Below are positions 32,620-44,500 of a stretch of 64,000 bases of DNA, one piece after another. Numbering within the stretch: position 1 is the first letter of the stretch; each line of letters begins with the position of its first letter. This stretch comes from Ciona intestinalis. Taxonomy: Eukaryota > Chordata > Ascidiacea > Phlebobranchia > Cionidae. The notes beneath the pieces were generated by a model. It made no database searches. It was not told where the DNA came from and was given only the letters and a program-made list of their open reading frames with translations. Where the stretch lies: positions 4,675,585 through 4,739,584 of the forward strand of contig NC_020175.2 in NCBI RefSeq assembly GCF_000224145.3, given 5' to 3'. The position numbers were made by a program, and so were the translations under genes.

Positions 32620-34707
32620 ATGGTAGACGTTGACAAGGAAAACCAGGAAGAGGAACTATCCTTACTTAAAAGTGCTTGGGCGTGAGTAAACGAACTTTTT
32701 AAATATACCAATTTATAAATATTGAAAATATGAGTTATTTAAGTGACAGTGCTGTTACGAAAATGGTGAGGTTAGAGCTTAGAAAAGAGGATATAAAACT
32801 ATGGAAACCTCCATTTACTGTGGGAGATACGAGAATGGATGAAGAAATATCAGCCTTGGCTTTGAGGTTTTCTGCTAAGCTAAAGTTTTCCAAAGCCGAT
32901 GTTGAAAATGCATTGGAATATTTGAGGACGTTTGCTATTGAAAAATTGGGTCAAAATAAGAAGTTCAAAGAACAAAAAATTGCAGCCATGCGAATGAAAT
33001 TTTCACCCAGATCTGCTATTACCGATACCGTTGTATTTATGGAGTCAAAATTGGACAATACGGTTGGATCATTCATGGATGCAATAGGAAGCAAGATAAA
33101 CGCCACAAGGGAAGAAATAAAGCTTATCGTTGCAGGGAAAATTCTTAAACCTGATGAAACTTTAGAATCCCAAGGTCTCAAGCATAATGCAATGGTTTTG
33201 TGCATGGTGTTTTCATCTTTAAGTAAAAGTAAAACGGTGGAAATTGAGGAGCAAATGCAGGAGGTGAAGAGAGCAAGAAGAGGAGCGGAGCTTCTTTCAT
33301 CTTCCAGCAGTTCAGCGCAAGCATATGATGCTCAAATTGCGGATCAGAATGGAAGAACAATTGATATTCCTCCAGATGAAAAAGCCGCCATCACTGTTGC
33401 ACTAAGTCTTCATGAAAAAGGTCGAAATAAACTGAAAGAGAAGCAGTACAGCTTCGCACTTCTGTTTCTTCTTGAAGCAGATACAGAATTTCGCCAATGC
33501 AGAGCAGAGATACTAAATCTAGTTGACAACTTTGCAGTTTTATGTCTCGACATAGCTTGGTGCTACCTGTGCCTAAAAAACCTGGATTCGTTAACAGATG
33601 CTAAAGAGAGACTCAAAACTGCAGAGCAGTTTTTTGAAAAAAGTTATGGAGCCTCACTACAGCGACTCATGGCTATTAAAGGCAGCTCTGGGCACGAAAT
33701 TGCTTTGTTTGTGCGACTGTATACTTTACAAGGTATTGTGGAATACTATGGTGACAATTATAATCAATCAAAGGAACTGTTGACTAAGGCACGTGGGTAT
33801 GCCAGTATGATAATGGTGGATGATACCAAGGTATCTGAGATGATGGTTTTGGGATTCACAGCAAAAGAAGCACGACTTGCATTGAGAGCGTGCAATGGAG
33901 ACCTGGATGCTGCAACCAGACATGCATTCCAGAAGAAAGAAGAGAAAGAACAGATTAAGAAAGAAGAAAAAGAGAAATCAAGGGCAAGAAGAAAAGAAAG
34001 ATCTCTCGGAATTTGCTTGAACGGAGATAAAGTTAATGTTGAAACTCATGACAAAATGGTTAAAGATTTGGGATTCGATAAATTTGTTGCTGCAGCAGCT
34101 CTGCGTCAGAGCGATAATGATATAAACCAAGCAATACAAATTATTCATGACGACATTGAAAAGCTTGATGTAAGCAAAGTTAAAAGGATGACTACATCTT
34201 TACTGCTACAGGTAAAAGTAATATATTTACACAGAGATGGCTTTGTTATATTAACTCTTTACAGGATTGTAGGTAAATTATCATGGCCTCTATGCTTTAT
34301 TTTTTTGTTTTTTTTTTAATATAAAACTTATGTAAGTACAAAGGTATTGTTTAATATGAAGATAATATAACTATAAGTGTGTACATTGATTTTAATACGA
34401 AGGTTTTCAACAGATGGCCGGTGCTGGTTTGGACCCACAAACAGCAGAAGCAGCTGTTAATCATTATGGCAACGTAGAAGAAGCTATTCAGTATTTACTT
34501 GACAACCAATCTACTGTTCCCGAAAACTGGGTTGAAAAATTAAAATCTAAAAACGAAGATTTAAACTCAGAAGACAAAGATGCATTGGATGACTTGGCAA
34601 AAGATGTCCGGAAGAGTGAGGATGATTATTTGGACACAACTCTTAATGAGGAGATGGATTTTATCGAACAATACCTTGGAATGGTCAACTCTGTACTTCT
34701 CAAATAA
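32620..34707 (+). CDS. NUB1: NEDD8 ultimate buster 1 (UBL-UBA adaptor)
   Basis: NUB1 binds NEDD8/FAT10 and sends conjugates to the proteasome. Three exons (32620-32681, 32744-34211, 34414-34707) give 607 residues, near the human 601-615. The 1.47-kb middle exon carries most of the protein. Landmarks: RKEDIKLWKPPF near the start (human REDRIQLWKPPY), a UBL-like region ending GLKHNAMVLCMVF, NQTGRSIRIPP-like NGRTIDIPPDEKAA, then three UBA domains (MVLGFTAKEARLALRACNGD; MVKDLGFDKFVAAAALRQSD; AGAGLDPQTAEAAVNHYGNV, which begins at the exon 2/3 junction), and the acidic tail EDDYLDTTLNEE. Exon 1 (MVDVDKENQEEELSLL) joins in frame but its acceptor TATTTAAG is weak; translation could start at the ATG at 32730 if exon 1 is not used. 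The stop codon lies inside AATAAA. Confidence 0.93.
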
Positions 34708-35011
34708 ACTGAAAGACTTATTTTATCAACTGGTATTCTTATCTCAGAGACCTACCAATTACATTTGTTGTGGCTTACCCAAGTTTATAATTGCTTTTAA
34801 TTATTTTATTGGTGCCAGAGGTAGTCTACCATGGGTTTGTGTTGTCTACAATCATACTTTGCATACAAAACCAAAAAAAGCTCGTTAAAAACTGTTATTC
34901 ACACTACTGGACCCCCAATAATTGTATCACACACTGTACATAATATATAAGTTCCACTTTTATTACAATTTGTTAAAAACAGATAAAGATCAGTAGTTAG
35001 CACCAAATAAC
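34708..35011. other. Convergent 3' flanks of NUB1 and RPP25
   Basis: About 300 bases between two convergent stops. An AATAAA on the minus strand at 34959-34964 fits the RPP25 end. On the plus strand the clearest signal for NUB1 overlaps its own stop codon (34704-34709). Confidence 0.55.
34959..34964 (-). terminator. RPP25 poly(A) signal
   Basis: AATAAA on the minus strand, 48 bases after the RPP25 stop. Confidence 0.6.
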
Positions 35012-35485
35012 TCATATAGGTGTTTGTTTAAATTTTAATTTTTGTTCGCCGCTTATTTGCTTCCTGTTAGGATGAGATTTCAGTTTTTCAGGCAGTTCTC
35101 CTTTTGCCAGGAGTATGTATATTACTGGGATGCATCTTTTAACACTCAGAGCATCTAGTTCATTTTCTTTTTCCACTTTTGGTAGCCAAATATCTTCATG
35201 AACTTTATTACTCATTGCATTACACTGGTGTAGAGCAGGAAACTTTGACCGCAAAATTTCAGCGAGTTTTTTTGTTTTATCAACACCACTGTCTTGTCCT
35301 ATGAGAAGAGCAATTTCACAATTTGGATCCTTCAGTTTTCGCATGGCATACCCCACAACTTTATTCATGATAGTGTGAGAAGATATTCTTACTTCAACAA
35401 CTTTATTTGGTTCATTGTGTAACACGTCACGAAACGGGTTCACCACTTCATGATTTACAGATTTGAACTTTTCATAATACTCCAT
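35012..35485 (-). CDS. RPP25: Ribonuclease P/MRP subunit p25, Alba domain
   Basis: One intronless frame of 157 residues. It begins MEYYEKFKSV, as vertebrate RPP25/RPP25L begin MEHYRKAGSV, and carries an Alba core: VVEVRISSHTIMNKVVGYAM, LIGQDSGVDKTKKLAEILRS, ALHQCNAMSNKVHEDIW, VKRCIPVIYILLAKGELP. Alba subunits bind RNA as part of RNase P (tRNA 5' processing) and RNase MRP. The tail is lysine-rich (QKLKFKQTPI) and shorter than in human RPP25 (199), nearer RPP25L (163). An AG preceded by a T-rich tract lies about 10-13 bases upstream of the ATG (35495-35499), a candidate leader acceptor. It lies 234 bp downstream of DCTN2 on the same strand. Confidence 0.9.
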   Translation of the reverse strand: MEYYEKFKSVNHEVVNPFRDVLHNEPNKVVEVRISSHTIMNKVVGYAMRKLKDPNCEIALLIGQDSGVDKTKKLAEILRSKFPALHQCNAMSNKVHEDIWLPKVEKENELDALSVKRCIPVIYILLAKGELPEKLKSHPNRKQISGEQKLKFKQTPI

Positions 35486-35719
35486 ACCTTAAAACTACTA
35501 CAACGTAATACAACAATTATAGTTATGCATGCGAAACATAGATACTTTGTATTTTACTACATAGGTAAGCATAACAAACATGACAAAAGGAAGCCACATA
35601 ATTACTTCTCTCAAACATTCAACAAGTCCAATAAATTGCTAAGAGAAACATTAACGCTAGTTATTTTGTTCAACAGTTAAACTTATTACATACTAACACT
35701 GCTTATAAATCATATCAAG

Positions 35720-36823
35720 TTATTTTTGTAGGTCTGCGATTCTTTTATTCAGCTGGGTTACATTAACTTTAATTGTCTCCATGTTTTTCTGCAACATTTC
35801 TTGCAGTTTCTTCTGACTTGCACTGGTGGTATCTAGTCGTCCATTTATTTGTGCCTGTGTGGACTCCAAATGGTCAAGAACTGACACAAAGCTACTTGAT
35901 TTTGCATGTAACTCGTCAAGTGCTTTTAGTCTCTCAATCAAGTGGGGCAGAGCACTTCGTACCCCTTCAGATTTTTGCATCAGATCATATAACTCTGTTA
36001 TTTTTGAGTTAACCTCACTTGTTTGGTCACCAGCAGCTTTATGTGCTTTGTTAATCTCATTGACTTTGCTGAGAATAGCTTGCAATCTTGAGTCAACCAA
36101 TGGCAATTGCTCAGGATCAAGAAGAGATAACTTTGCTTCCATCATTTGTGCAGCAGACTGAAGTGTCTCATGCTTTGAATGCGCAGCCAATACATTAATG
36201 TCATCTGTTTCCGATCACAAAACTTTTTCCAAACGAGCCAATCTTTGCTCCAAGGCCGAAAACTGAAGGGATTTTTTCTTTTCTGCTTCAGGTTTTAGAA
36301 ATAGCTGATATGATCCATCAGCAGCTTTGGAATCCGAGGTTTTACTTTTAGAAGATGTTTTTAAAGAAGAAAGGAGCTTTTCAACATCACTGACTTTCTC
36401 CACATTGCTCCCAGTAGTGGAGTCCACATCACTTTGCGATAGTTTCATTTGCATCGACTGAACTTGGCTGACCAATTTAGCTGCTGATGCAGGGTCTGCT
36501 TTAGATTCTTTCACGTTTTCCACTTCATCCAAAAGACTTTGAACTTCAATCTTCAACCTGTTGAACTTTTGCAAAACCGTCTCCTCCTCATTTACTGCAC
36601 TGCTCTTAGCGTTGTACCCAGAAAAGTCTCCAATCGGTGCCACATATTTTCCACTAAACAAATTAAATGCAGATTGTGTGTCGGAACCTATAACTTCCAC
36701 ACTCGTGCTGTTTAATTCCTCCACAACAGTATGTTGGTCATCCTCAGGTAAGTCTCCACTCTCATAGACATCTTTACTTTCAGTATCAATCCCTGGCAGA
36801 TTGGCATATTTTGGATCAGCCAT
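35720..36823 (-). CDS. DCTN2: Dynactin subunit 2 (dynamitin), with one in-frame TGA
   Basis: Dynamitin p50 holds the dynactin shoulder together. The intronless frame starts MADPKYANLPGIDTESKDVY, typical of DCTN2, and runs to LEQRLARLEKVL. There a TGA at 36217-36215 interrupts it. The same frame then continues without a shift (SETDDINVLAAHSKHETLQ) to a natural stop at 35720, and the second part is also dynamitin-like (LQAILSKVNEINKAHKAA; heptad coiled coil; LNKRIADLQK). Without the TGA the protein would have 367 residues, against about 400 in human. The TGA aligns near a human Arg and is followed by TCG, so a CpG change CGA to TGA is plausible. Readthrough, a polymorphism or an assembly error are alternatives. 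Many Ciona genes are intronless, and I see no poly(A) tail or target duplication that would mark a retrocopy. Confidence 0.9.
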
Positions 36824-36844
36824 TTTAGATCTAACTTATCAAAC

Positions 36845-36846
36845 CT
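36845..36846 (-). promoter_or_regulatory. Candidate SL trans-splice acceptor of DCTN2
   Basis: On the minus strand GTGTTTTTTTTTAG ends 21 bases before the DCTN2 ATG. No upstream exon is visible, so this strong acceptor fits spliced-leader addition, though a 5' UTR intron remains possible. Confidence 0.5.
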
Positions 36847-37161
36847 AAAAAAAAACACATGAACTGGTAAAAGAAATAAAAACACTGCACACCAGTGAAG
36901 AATCCTCCCGTACACAGCAGAATAGGCTGGTGGAAAGTGTTAGAAGTTGGTGGTTATGGGGTTAGTGGTAGGCAAATAAGCGTCTTCACTAGAACCGAGA
37001 TTATGAATACAGGTTATATTAGAAGTAAAAATATCCTGATCCAAATTATGTTTATAACATTTGTAGAGCACCATAGAATAAGGGCAGTGTTATGTACAGA
37101 AAAAAGATTACCATTAAATTCAACGACCGAAAAAAAAAAACAGGTATATATTATATATATC

Positions 37162-37719
37162 TTAATTTAATGCAGATGATTTTTCAAACTCAAGCAACCA
37201 TGATTTTATATTGTCACCTTTACCAGACATATAATGACCTAATCCACCATCGCTTGCTATAACTCTGTGGCAAGGAACAAGAAGGGGAATTGGATTCGCT
37301 CTCATGGCTTGACCCACTGCTCTACAAGCCTTTGGACTGCCACACATAGCTGCTAGTTTAGCATAAGATACGGTCGTGCCTCTTTCAGTGTTTTCCATCA
37401 GACTTCTCAAAACGCGGCCGGTAAAGTTGTCTTTCTTTACAATTTCATTATCTATAGCAGGTACTTTCAAATAAGAGTTTGATTTTGGGTCAAAAAACAT
37501 TTCCACCCAACGTATTGAGTCCTGGGCACATTCTGTTAATGGGCCGCTGCTGCTTTCAATAGAAACACTGTAGTTCGTCATGTTGTGATTTACTATATCG
37601 GGATCGTGGTTCACAGATTTATCCAAGTTAATTTCTTTAATGCCACGGCTCGTATGAATCAAAGATACGATGCCTATGGGTGTTTTTAAAACAACGGTAA
37701 GTATATCCTGTTTAACCAT
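37162..37719 (-). CDS. MGMT: Methylated-DNA--protein-cysteine methyltransferase
   Basis: Suicide repair enzyme that moves the O6-alkyl group of guanine to its own cysteine. One intronless frame of 185 residues. The N-terminal half is variable; from residue about 98 the catalytic domain reads FTGRVLRSLMENTERGTTVS, YAKLAAMCGSPKACRAVGQA, MRANPIPLLVPCHRVIASDG, GLGHYMSGKGDNIKSWLLEF. The nucleophile is Cys140 in PCHRV, and RAVGQAMRANP contains the arginine finger and recognition helix of the helix-turn-helix. Vertebrate MGMT has about 207 residues. It is divergent from the DNAAF8-like gene and 338 bp upstream of DCTN2 on the same strand. The stop is preceded by ATTAAA, a possible variant poly(A) signal. 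Confidence 0.96.
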   Translation of the reverse strand: MVKQDILTVVLKTPIGIVSLIHTSRGIKEINLDKSVNHDPDIVNHNMTNYSVSIESSSGPLTECAQDSIRWVEMFFDPKSNSYLKVPAIDNEIVKKDNFTGRVLRSLMENTERGTTVSYAKLAAMCGSPKACRAVGQAMRANPIPLLVPCHRVIASDGGLGHYMSGKGDNIKSWLLEFEKSSALN

Positions 37720-38508
37720 TACTTAAATTGTTACATACGATGTAAGTAAAATTATCTTTTACGATAAATGCCACACAGTGACAGTACTACGATTTAACCA
37801 TAGAGATGTAACTTTGTTGGCATAGGATGTGACTTTGTGAGTGAATATTTTTTGTAGATTTTTCATTTTTACGTATGACTGTTAATTTGAACATCCTATT
37901 AGTGACCACTGGGTTGGAGCAATTGCCGTTAAGTGTATTGACCAAGGACACATACGCCCACAATGGTAGCAGCGACGACGGAATAGATAAACACAGTTGC
38001 GTAATAAACCCCTATTTCTCTCATGTTTAAATTTATGTAGCCTTGATTACTCGCCTTGTTCAATTATGCAATGAATAGTTATGTATCTCTGTTTAAACTT
38101 TATATTTGCGATGTTTATGCTGTAACAAACCGTTTTCTGTTCAAGTTATTCAAGCGAAGAAATGTTTAACGCTTGAATGGTTTTAGTTGTTTATAGTCGT
38201 CGCTAAGAGCCGAACATGATTTTCACATTTCAACAAATTTTACTCCAAATTCTGTTTAAACCATTAAATTAAATAAGGCTAATGGTATTTTATGTAGTAC
38301 TTAGATAATTAGTAGATTTTATATTCACTGTGCATAGTTCAGACGATCTATAAGCGGATCGTTTATAGAAATTATAAAAGAGGATTTCGTACTAAATTAT
38401 ACGGTAAGTTAAATATAAAGTAACATTTTAAATATAAAAGTGCGACAATTTACAAATTTATTTCCAATTTACAGTTTATTGTAGCTGTTGGTAGCAGTTA
38501 AAGCAATT
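37720..38508. promoter_or_regulatory. Divergent promoter region, MGMT / DNAAF8-like
   Basis: About 790 bp between outward-pointing genes. A reversed SINE fragment lies at 37895-37985 (TTAGTGACCACTGGGTTGGAGC, ACACATACGCCCACAATGGTAG). A possible leader acceptor (AATTTACAG) ends at 38474, about 35 bases upstream of the ATG. Confidence 0.5.
37895..37985 (-). repeat. SINE tail fragment
   Basis: Reverse complement of the shared SINE body (GCTACCATTGTGGGCGTATGTGTC ... AACCCAGTGGTCACTAAT). Comparable fragments lie at 6575-6715, 39115-39200, 41315-41410, 55787-55877 and 59640-59745. Confidence 0.7.
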
Positions 38509-41500
38509 ATGTACATGGCTGACGAAGACGGTACTTCTGTAAAAGATGGTAAGTCTACACTGTTTAACTATATTGTAGAACCAAAGCTTTTAATTAAATG
38601 CGAAAACTACAATACTTCACTAAATATTTAATCTAGAGGGGCACATTTATGAATAAATGACAAAAATATGCACATTATTTCAAAAACATGCTAGGATAAA
38701 CAAAAGCAGAAAATAAAAAGTTAATATATTCCTCCTTTCTGCAGATAATAGTGAGTTGTTTTCTGTAATAAATGAAACCTCGTCATCCAAGTGGGGATCC
38801 ATTATATCGACTGTTGGTGACCAGTTACCACTAATTGATTCAGATTCAGAGGTATGTGGTTTCTATTGTAAACATAACACCGAATAAGGGTAGTAGCTAG
38901 TAGTGCATGTATGACCTGAAACAAGTTAAGACTGGACCTCCTTTTAATAAATTCTTGAGTATCCCTTGACATTAAAATTATTATTTTAAAATTTCCAGAC
39001 AAGCTCCCTCACAGATGATGAATTTGAACCAAAAGTTTTTACAAGAAAATTTAAATCAAGTGGAGGTAAAACGAGTTTTATCAATAAACTATCAATTCTT
39101 GAACTGATACTTTTAAGTGTATGCGTCCTTGGGCAAGACACTTAGTGGACATTGCTCCATCCCAGCGGTCACTAATGGGTTGTAGCACCATGTGTGTCGG
39201 GGAAATGGCCCAACTCTGGCCATAATCTCAGTTCCCATGTCGTACCACTTTTAAGTAATATTTTATTTTTTAGCTGGAACTTCCATAAATTTTAATAAAA
39301 CACAAAATATGTTGGAATCTAATACAAAGTTTTTCCATGAAAGAGGTAACTAACATACATTTAAACAAAGTAAATTATTTGACTAAAGTTTTGGTTATAT
39401 TTATTAGGAAAATTTTACTATTTGTATAAAAGCAAATATTAATTATTAGATTAATTTGTTGCTTTCTGTTTTAATAGAATTTTGCAATCTATGCTCAAAT
39501 ATAATATGGCTTTAACAGTGCAGATTTCAAAGCTGCTGCTTTTACTTTAGAGAGCTTTGTGGCAGCTTCAGCTCCAAACTTCCCTCAAATTTTAAGGTCT
39601 GATTTTTAAATTGCTAGTTTTTAACGGAGCATTCTTACACAGCAGACGCTGAGGATTTAAACTTTCTTGAATTTGAAGAAGAAATTAATTTGGATTCCAC
39701 TGATGCGGAACAACAAGAATCTGTTTTATCATTAAATGTAGGAGTTACATTTTGTTTGTGCTAAAAAGAATACATTTTTTATCTATGTTGGTATATATTC
39801 CATATGTAAACCCTAGACGTGGCATCTACCCTTGGCCGAGCTGTCTAGGGAAGATCTCCTATTAGTTACCATTAAAGCCTCTGCTTTTATGCATAAATGA
39901 TAATTTGTACAACTCTGCCATTTAGTTTCTTGCTCAAATTTACAAATGGCCTCTATGGTAGCAGCGTCGAGCCTCAAGCTCTATACCTCTAATCATTATA
40001 TCCTATTTTTTTAAAGCTGTCGGATGCTTTTTTATTTTAAATATCATTGCTCAAGCACCCATTATTCCTACACAGGTGATAACTAATGTTGATTTGGATG
40101 AAATACTTGATGGTTTTCAAACAAATAAACAAACTACAGACTTATCAAGTTTACTTGTATCAGGTTAGTTGTGAATTGTAGAAGTGTCATACACTCATAG
40201 ATAAGCATACATAAGGATATAGGTATGAACATTAACATAGCTTTTGTCATTTTAATTTTCGCTTAGTGTATTTTTACAAAAGTCTGTTTAAACAATGTTT
40301 TTTGTCATTTTGAATAACTGTTGTTTTTTAGAATTTTGATCCCTCTGACCCTCTGTGCACCACTAATACTTAATCTTATTGATTAAATTTTTTATTAAAA
40401 GTAACAATTCGTGATGTTTTTGACATTTTTTGTCTTTTACACACATCATCGTTATGTTGTATTCATCACTGCAATATGTTATCAATTCGTTTTTAACATA
40501 TTATGTTATAGATGCCACCCCAGCAACCGGGGTTTCCCCCATGTTGATGAACCAACTTGTAAACCTTAGTTCCCTACAAGCGGGTAAAAGTCGGGGTTGT
40601 GGGACAGATGATGATACTACTGTACATGGTAAGAGACTTTTTATTAATTTTTGGCTTTTTATTAAGATTTTTTTTTTTAATTTTTGGCTCAAACGTTGCT
40701 TTAATCTAAAATAGTTTCCCGTTCTCATAGTTGTATTTTTTTTCAGTGTCCACACAAGTAGCAAAACCAAGCACATCTTCATGCGGTGTGTCAGCGGATT
40801 TACCTCTTACTCAAATAGGTGAGCTTAAATAAATTAACGTAATAAAGTAAAATCTGTGTGACATTGTTAAAACGCAGTTACACTCATATTTGTTTGTTGT
40901 TACAATGCGTTTGAAACAATATTTGTAGAACTTTCATCAAGCAGCAGAACAACAATTTATATCGATCTTCGCCATGAAGAAACTAACCAGTCGATTCTAG
41001 ATTGTAATCAGGTGATTATTATGTCATAATTAAACGTATTTGTTTCTCAACCCCTTGGCTGCAACCTATTTTAGGATACAAGTGCCAAAACCATCGAGCC
41101 ATGGTGCTCAACAAACCCACAGTATATGTATATATATATATATATATAATCTATATTTGAGTGATATTACAAATGTGATTTTTACTTTAACAGCCACATC
41201 CTAAAGACGAAAACATTTTACCTCAAACCAAATTGTCAGAGGAAGTACCAGAACAAGCATGCCCAAGGTATTATAACAGTTGCTGTCATTTTTTACATGA
41301 CTGACAACTCAAACAACCCATTAAGGACCACTGGGTTGGGAATTGATGTTAAATGTCTTGCTCAAGGACAAAACTACCCGCAATGTTAGCAGCATCAAGG
41401 ACCCAAAAATTCTTAGCTAAGGGCACACTTTAAAAAAAATCATGTACAAAGTTACGTGTGGTAACTCATAAGCATAATGTGTATGAAACAGAACACCCAT

Positions 41501-44500
41501 GTTATAACAACTTGTTTTTTCAATCACACTCGGATAAATCAACTTACATTCAATTCATTTGACTAAAATTATCATCAGGTTGGCGTGGGAAGACTCAGAC
41601 ACAGAAGATGATGATGATGATTTTGAAAACTGGAGGAAAATGAGAAAGCAGTAAAAACCATATTACATTCTTATCTTCTTATTTAGTTTTGTTTTGTTAT
41701 TATTTTGTTTTCTGCTACTATTGCTCTCAGCAACTAAATATTTTTCAAAAAAGGATAAAATTCTGCTCCAAAAATAGATTAAGGATAAAACTTTTTTGTC
41801 ATAAATCAAATAAAGTTTTTTGAAAATACTTTGTTTTTGTTCCAGATTTAAAAAGTCAGTGACAAAAAGTTCTTCCCATGCCAGCAATGCATCAGATGCC
41901 CCTGTAAGGAATGAAAAAACATTAGAAAATATAAAACAGATAGTTAAATTGGATTCAGGAAACAAACCTGCGAAACACAAACTTTTAAACGGGAATGATG
42001 TTTCTATGAATCACTCTGCGGATATTTTCGAGGAAGGAAAAAAATTTGAAGATTCTTGGACGAAAATTGACGATATTTTGAATAACCCTTTTATTGAAGA
42101 TAAAACCACTAAGTTACGAAAATTAGCTGCGGCAAAAGTACGCGCTGTTCGTGAGAAGAAGTTTCATGAAGAAAAGTTAGTGAATGGAAATCACGATTCA
42201 CATGATGATACTAGACTTATGAATGGTGATGATGCGTCACATGATTTGAAAGGAATTTACGAACGACAGCGGCTTAAGCATGAACAAGATGAGTCAGCGA
42301 AAACACCAATTGTTGACATTGCGATTCCTAACTCTGTGGTTCGTAAGAAAAGTAGCGGGAAAACAACGGTGCTGTTTGCTGAGGAACCAAAGAAAAGTAA
42401 AGCTTATGAATTGAACTATATTATGTTAAAAAGTTGCCCTGGGGTAATGGGCCAATTCTGCCCTAAATCCCAGGGCCTCCGCAAGGACCTTACCCACATA
42501 CAATAGAATAAAAGGATGGCCTACATATGGTATATATACATTCTGTGTTTGGGTGTTCTCTGTTTTATATGGGTCTACAGCGTGGCATGTCATGAGACCT
42601 GCAATTTAGGCTAGAGTTGGACCATTACCCCGGCACCCAGGGTGATACAACTTTATTGTGTAACAAACATTTTTTCATTTAGATATCCGTGATGAAATGA
42701 ACGTTTACCGCGAGAAAAATATCGCGTCTGCTAAAACTGAGACAAAAACAAAACGAACAACATCCGGCATTCAAACTGATGAAACTTGTTTTGCAAGGTA
42801 TGTGGTTGTGTTGGTGTAACTTGCAATCGGGCACGAGGTGTATGAAACAAAACACCTGTGTTGCCAAGACTGTCAATGTAACAACTGTAGGGGAAAAATA
42901 AATTACATTTTTTATGATTCAATTTATACTGCCATGAAGTTATATATGTGGTAGCTCGTAAGCAGCCACGAAATGTATGAAACAGAACACCTGTGTTATG
43001 ACGACTATCGGTTACTTGCCGCACCAGGATAAGTTTCATTCATTGTTTTTACTACACAGTGTGGAAAGCATCAAGAGAGCAACCGAAGAAAAACTTCTTT
43101 CTTTGTCAACAAAAGATTTGAAACTCGCAGCAAAAAATGTTGTTGACGAAAAACTAAACCACGGTAATGTTTCTATCATTGTTACATCATATACAACATT
43201 GTTACATCATATACAACATTGTTACATCATATATAACATTGTTACATCATATACAACATTGTTACATCACAGTGACACAACCAGATGGAAAAACACAGAA
43301 GAGTTGGAATCATTCAACTCGTGATAATTTTTCTATTGTACAAAATCAACGAAAACAGGTGAGATATATGACATTGTATTTTTCATGTTTAAAGAGAATA
43401 CCCTGCTACTCCAGGTATAATGATTATGTTTAGGAGTAGCTCATAGTGTATGTATAGTACTGTAGGGTAAGATGGGATACAGTTAGCACCCAAATCCCAT
43501 AAGTTTTTAACAACTAACAACTTTCTTTTTGAGCCGTGAGGATATAGTTATATATTTTTCTGTAAATATTCTTAGTTTACTATCAATTGGAGCCAAAGAA
43601 AAGAATGAAAACATGTTTCATCCTACCCCACCTGAATATAAACAGTTTTATCTTGCCCCACTCTACTATATGCCCTACATACACCAGCTTTAAATTAATT
43701 ACCTACTTTCCAGCCACCTTCTGCAACTCCTGCTTCACCTTCCAACAAACCATCAGCAACCACAAACACAGTAACATGGGGGGAAAGGTTGAAGGTTCAA
43801 ACCTCACTGGAGAAAGCTTTCAGGTGAAACAAAGTAACGAAAAAAATGACATTTGCGCCATGACACAGTATAATGCCAAAAATAAATAAAATTGACATTT
43901 GGAAAAAAATGTTATACACAAAATTACATACACGCTAACTTATAAGAATTATGTGTATGAAACAGAACACCTGTGTTATAATGACTGTCGATGCCTCTCC
44001 ACTAAGAATGAATAAGTTTTATGTATTTATTCATGAATGATATTTATTCTTCAAACAGAAATGAAATTGATGAAAATGAAATGAAGAAATTTCCTCTTTT
44101 ATACGACAGGGTGGGTCGTCTTATATTGGAATATTTTGGCAAGATTATATATCATATTAAAGTTCTTATACATGAACTAAAGTTAATTTCTATATATAAT
44201 TGGTGTACAGAACAGTCTTTGCTAAGCAGAATCTTGATTTCCAAACACCTAAAAAATTCACTAGCCTATAGTAGTGTCCGACTAAAAATAGCTGGTAACA
44301 TTAGAGCCAGCAGAAGAGTACAAACGCGCAGGCAGATACACAACTCATATTTATGAACCTCAAACCATATGGTTATTTATATTTGCACTGACAACAAATT
44401 AAATAAAGTATTTATAAAACTTTCATTTTTTATTATTTTTTTTATTTATATATTTTTTTAGTTCATATATTTTTTTGTACTTTTTTATATTATATATATA

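Noticed and set aside
35773-36767. Plus-strand frames of 68-111 residues opposite DCTN2
   Set aside because: Shadows of the DCTN2 frame on the other strand, with no family resemblance.
35720-36823. DCTN2 as a processed pseudogene
   Set aside because: Only a single stop interrupts an otherwise clean frame, there is no poly(A) tail or flanking duplication, and a strong leader-type acceptor precedes the ATG. Neighbouring genes are intronless too. It is not fully excluded.
41820-42506. A separate gene starting at the ATG at 41820
   Set aside because: That ATG lies before a good acceptor (TTGTTCCAG) and the exon joins exon 11 in frame, so it is better read as exon 12. A leader-spliced second cistron remains an alternative noted in the findings.
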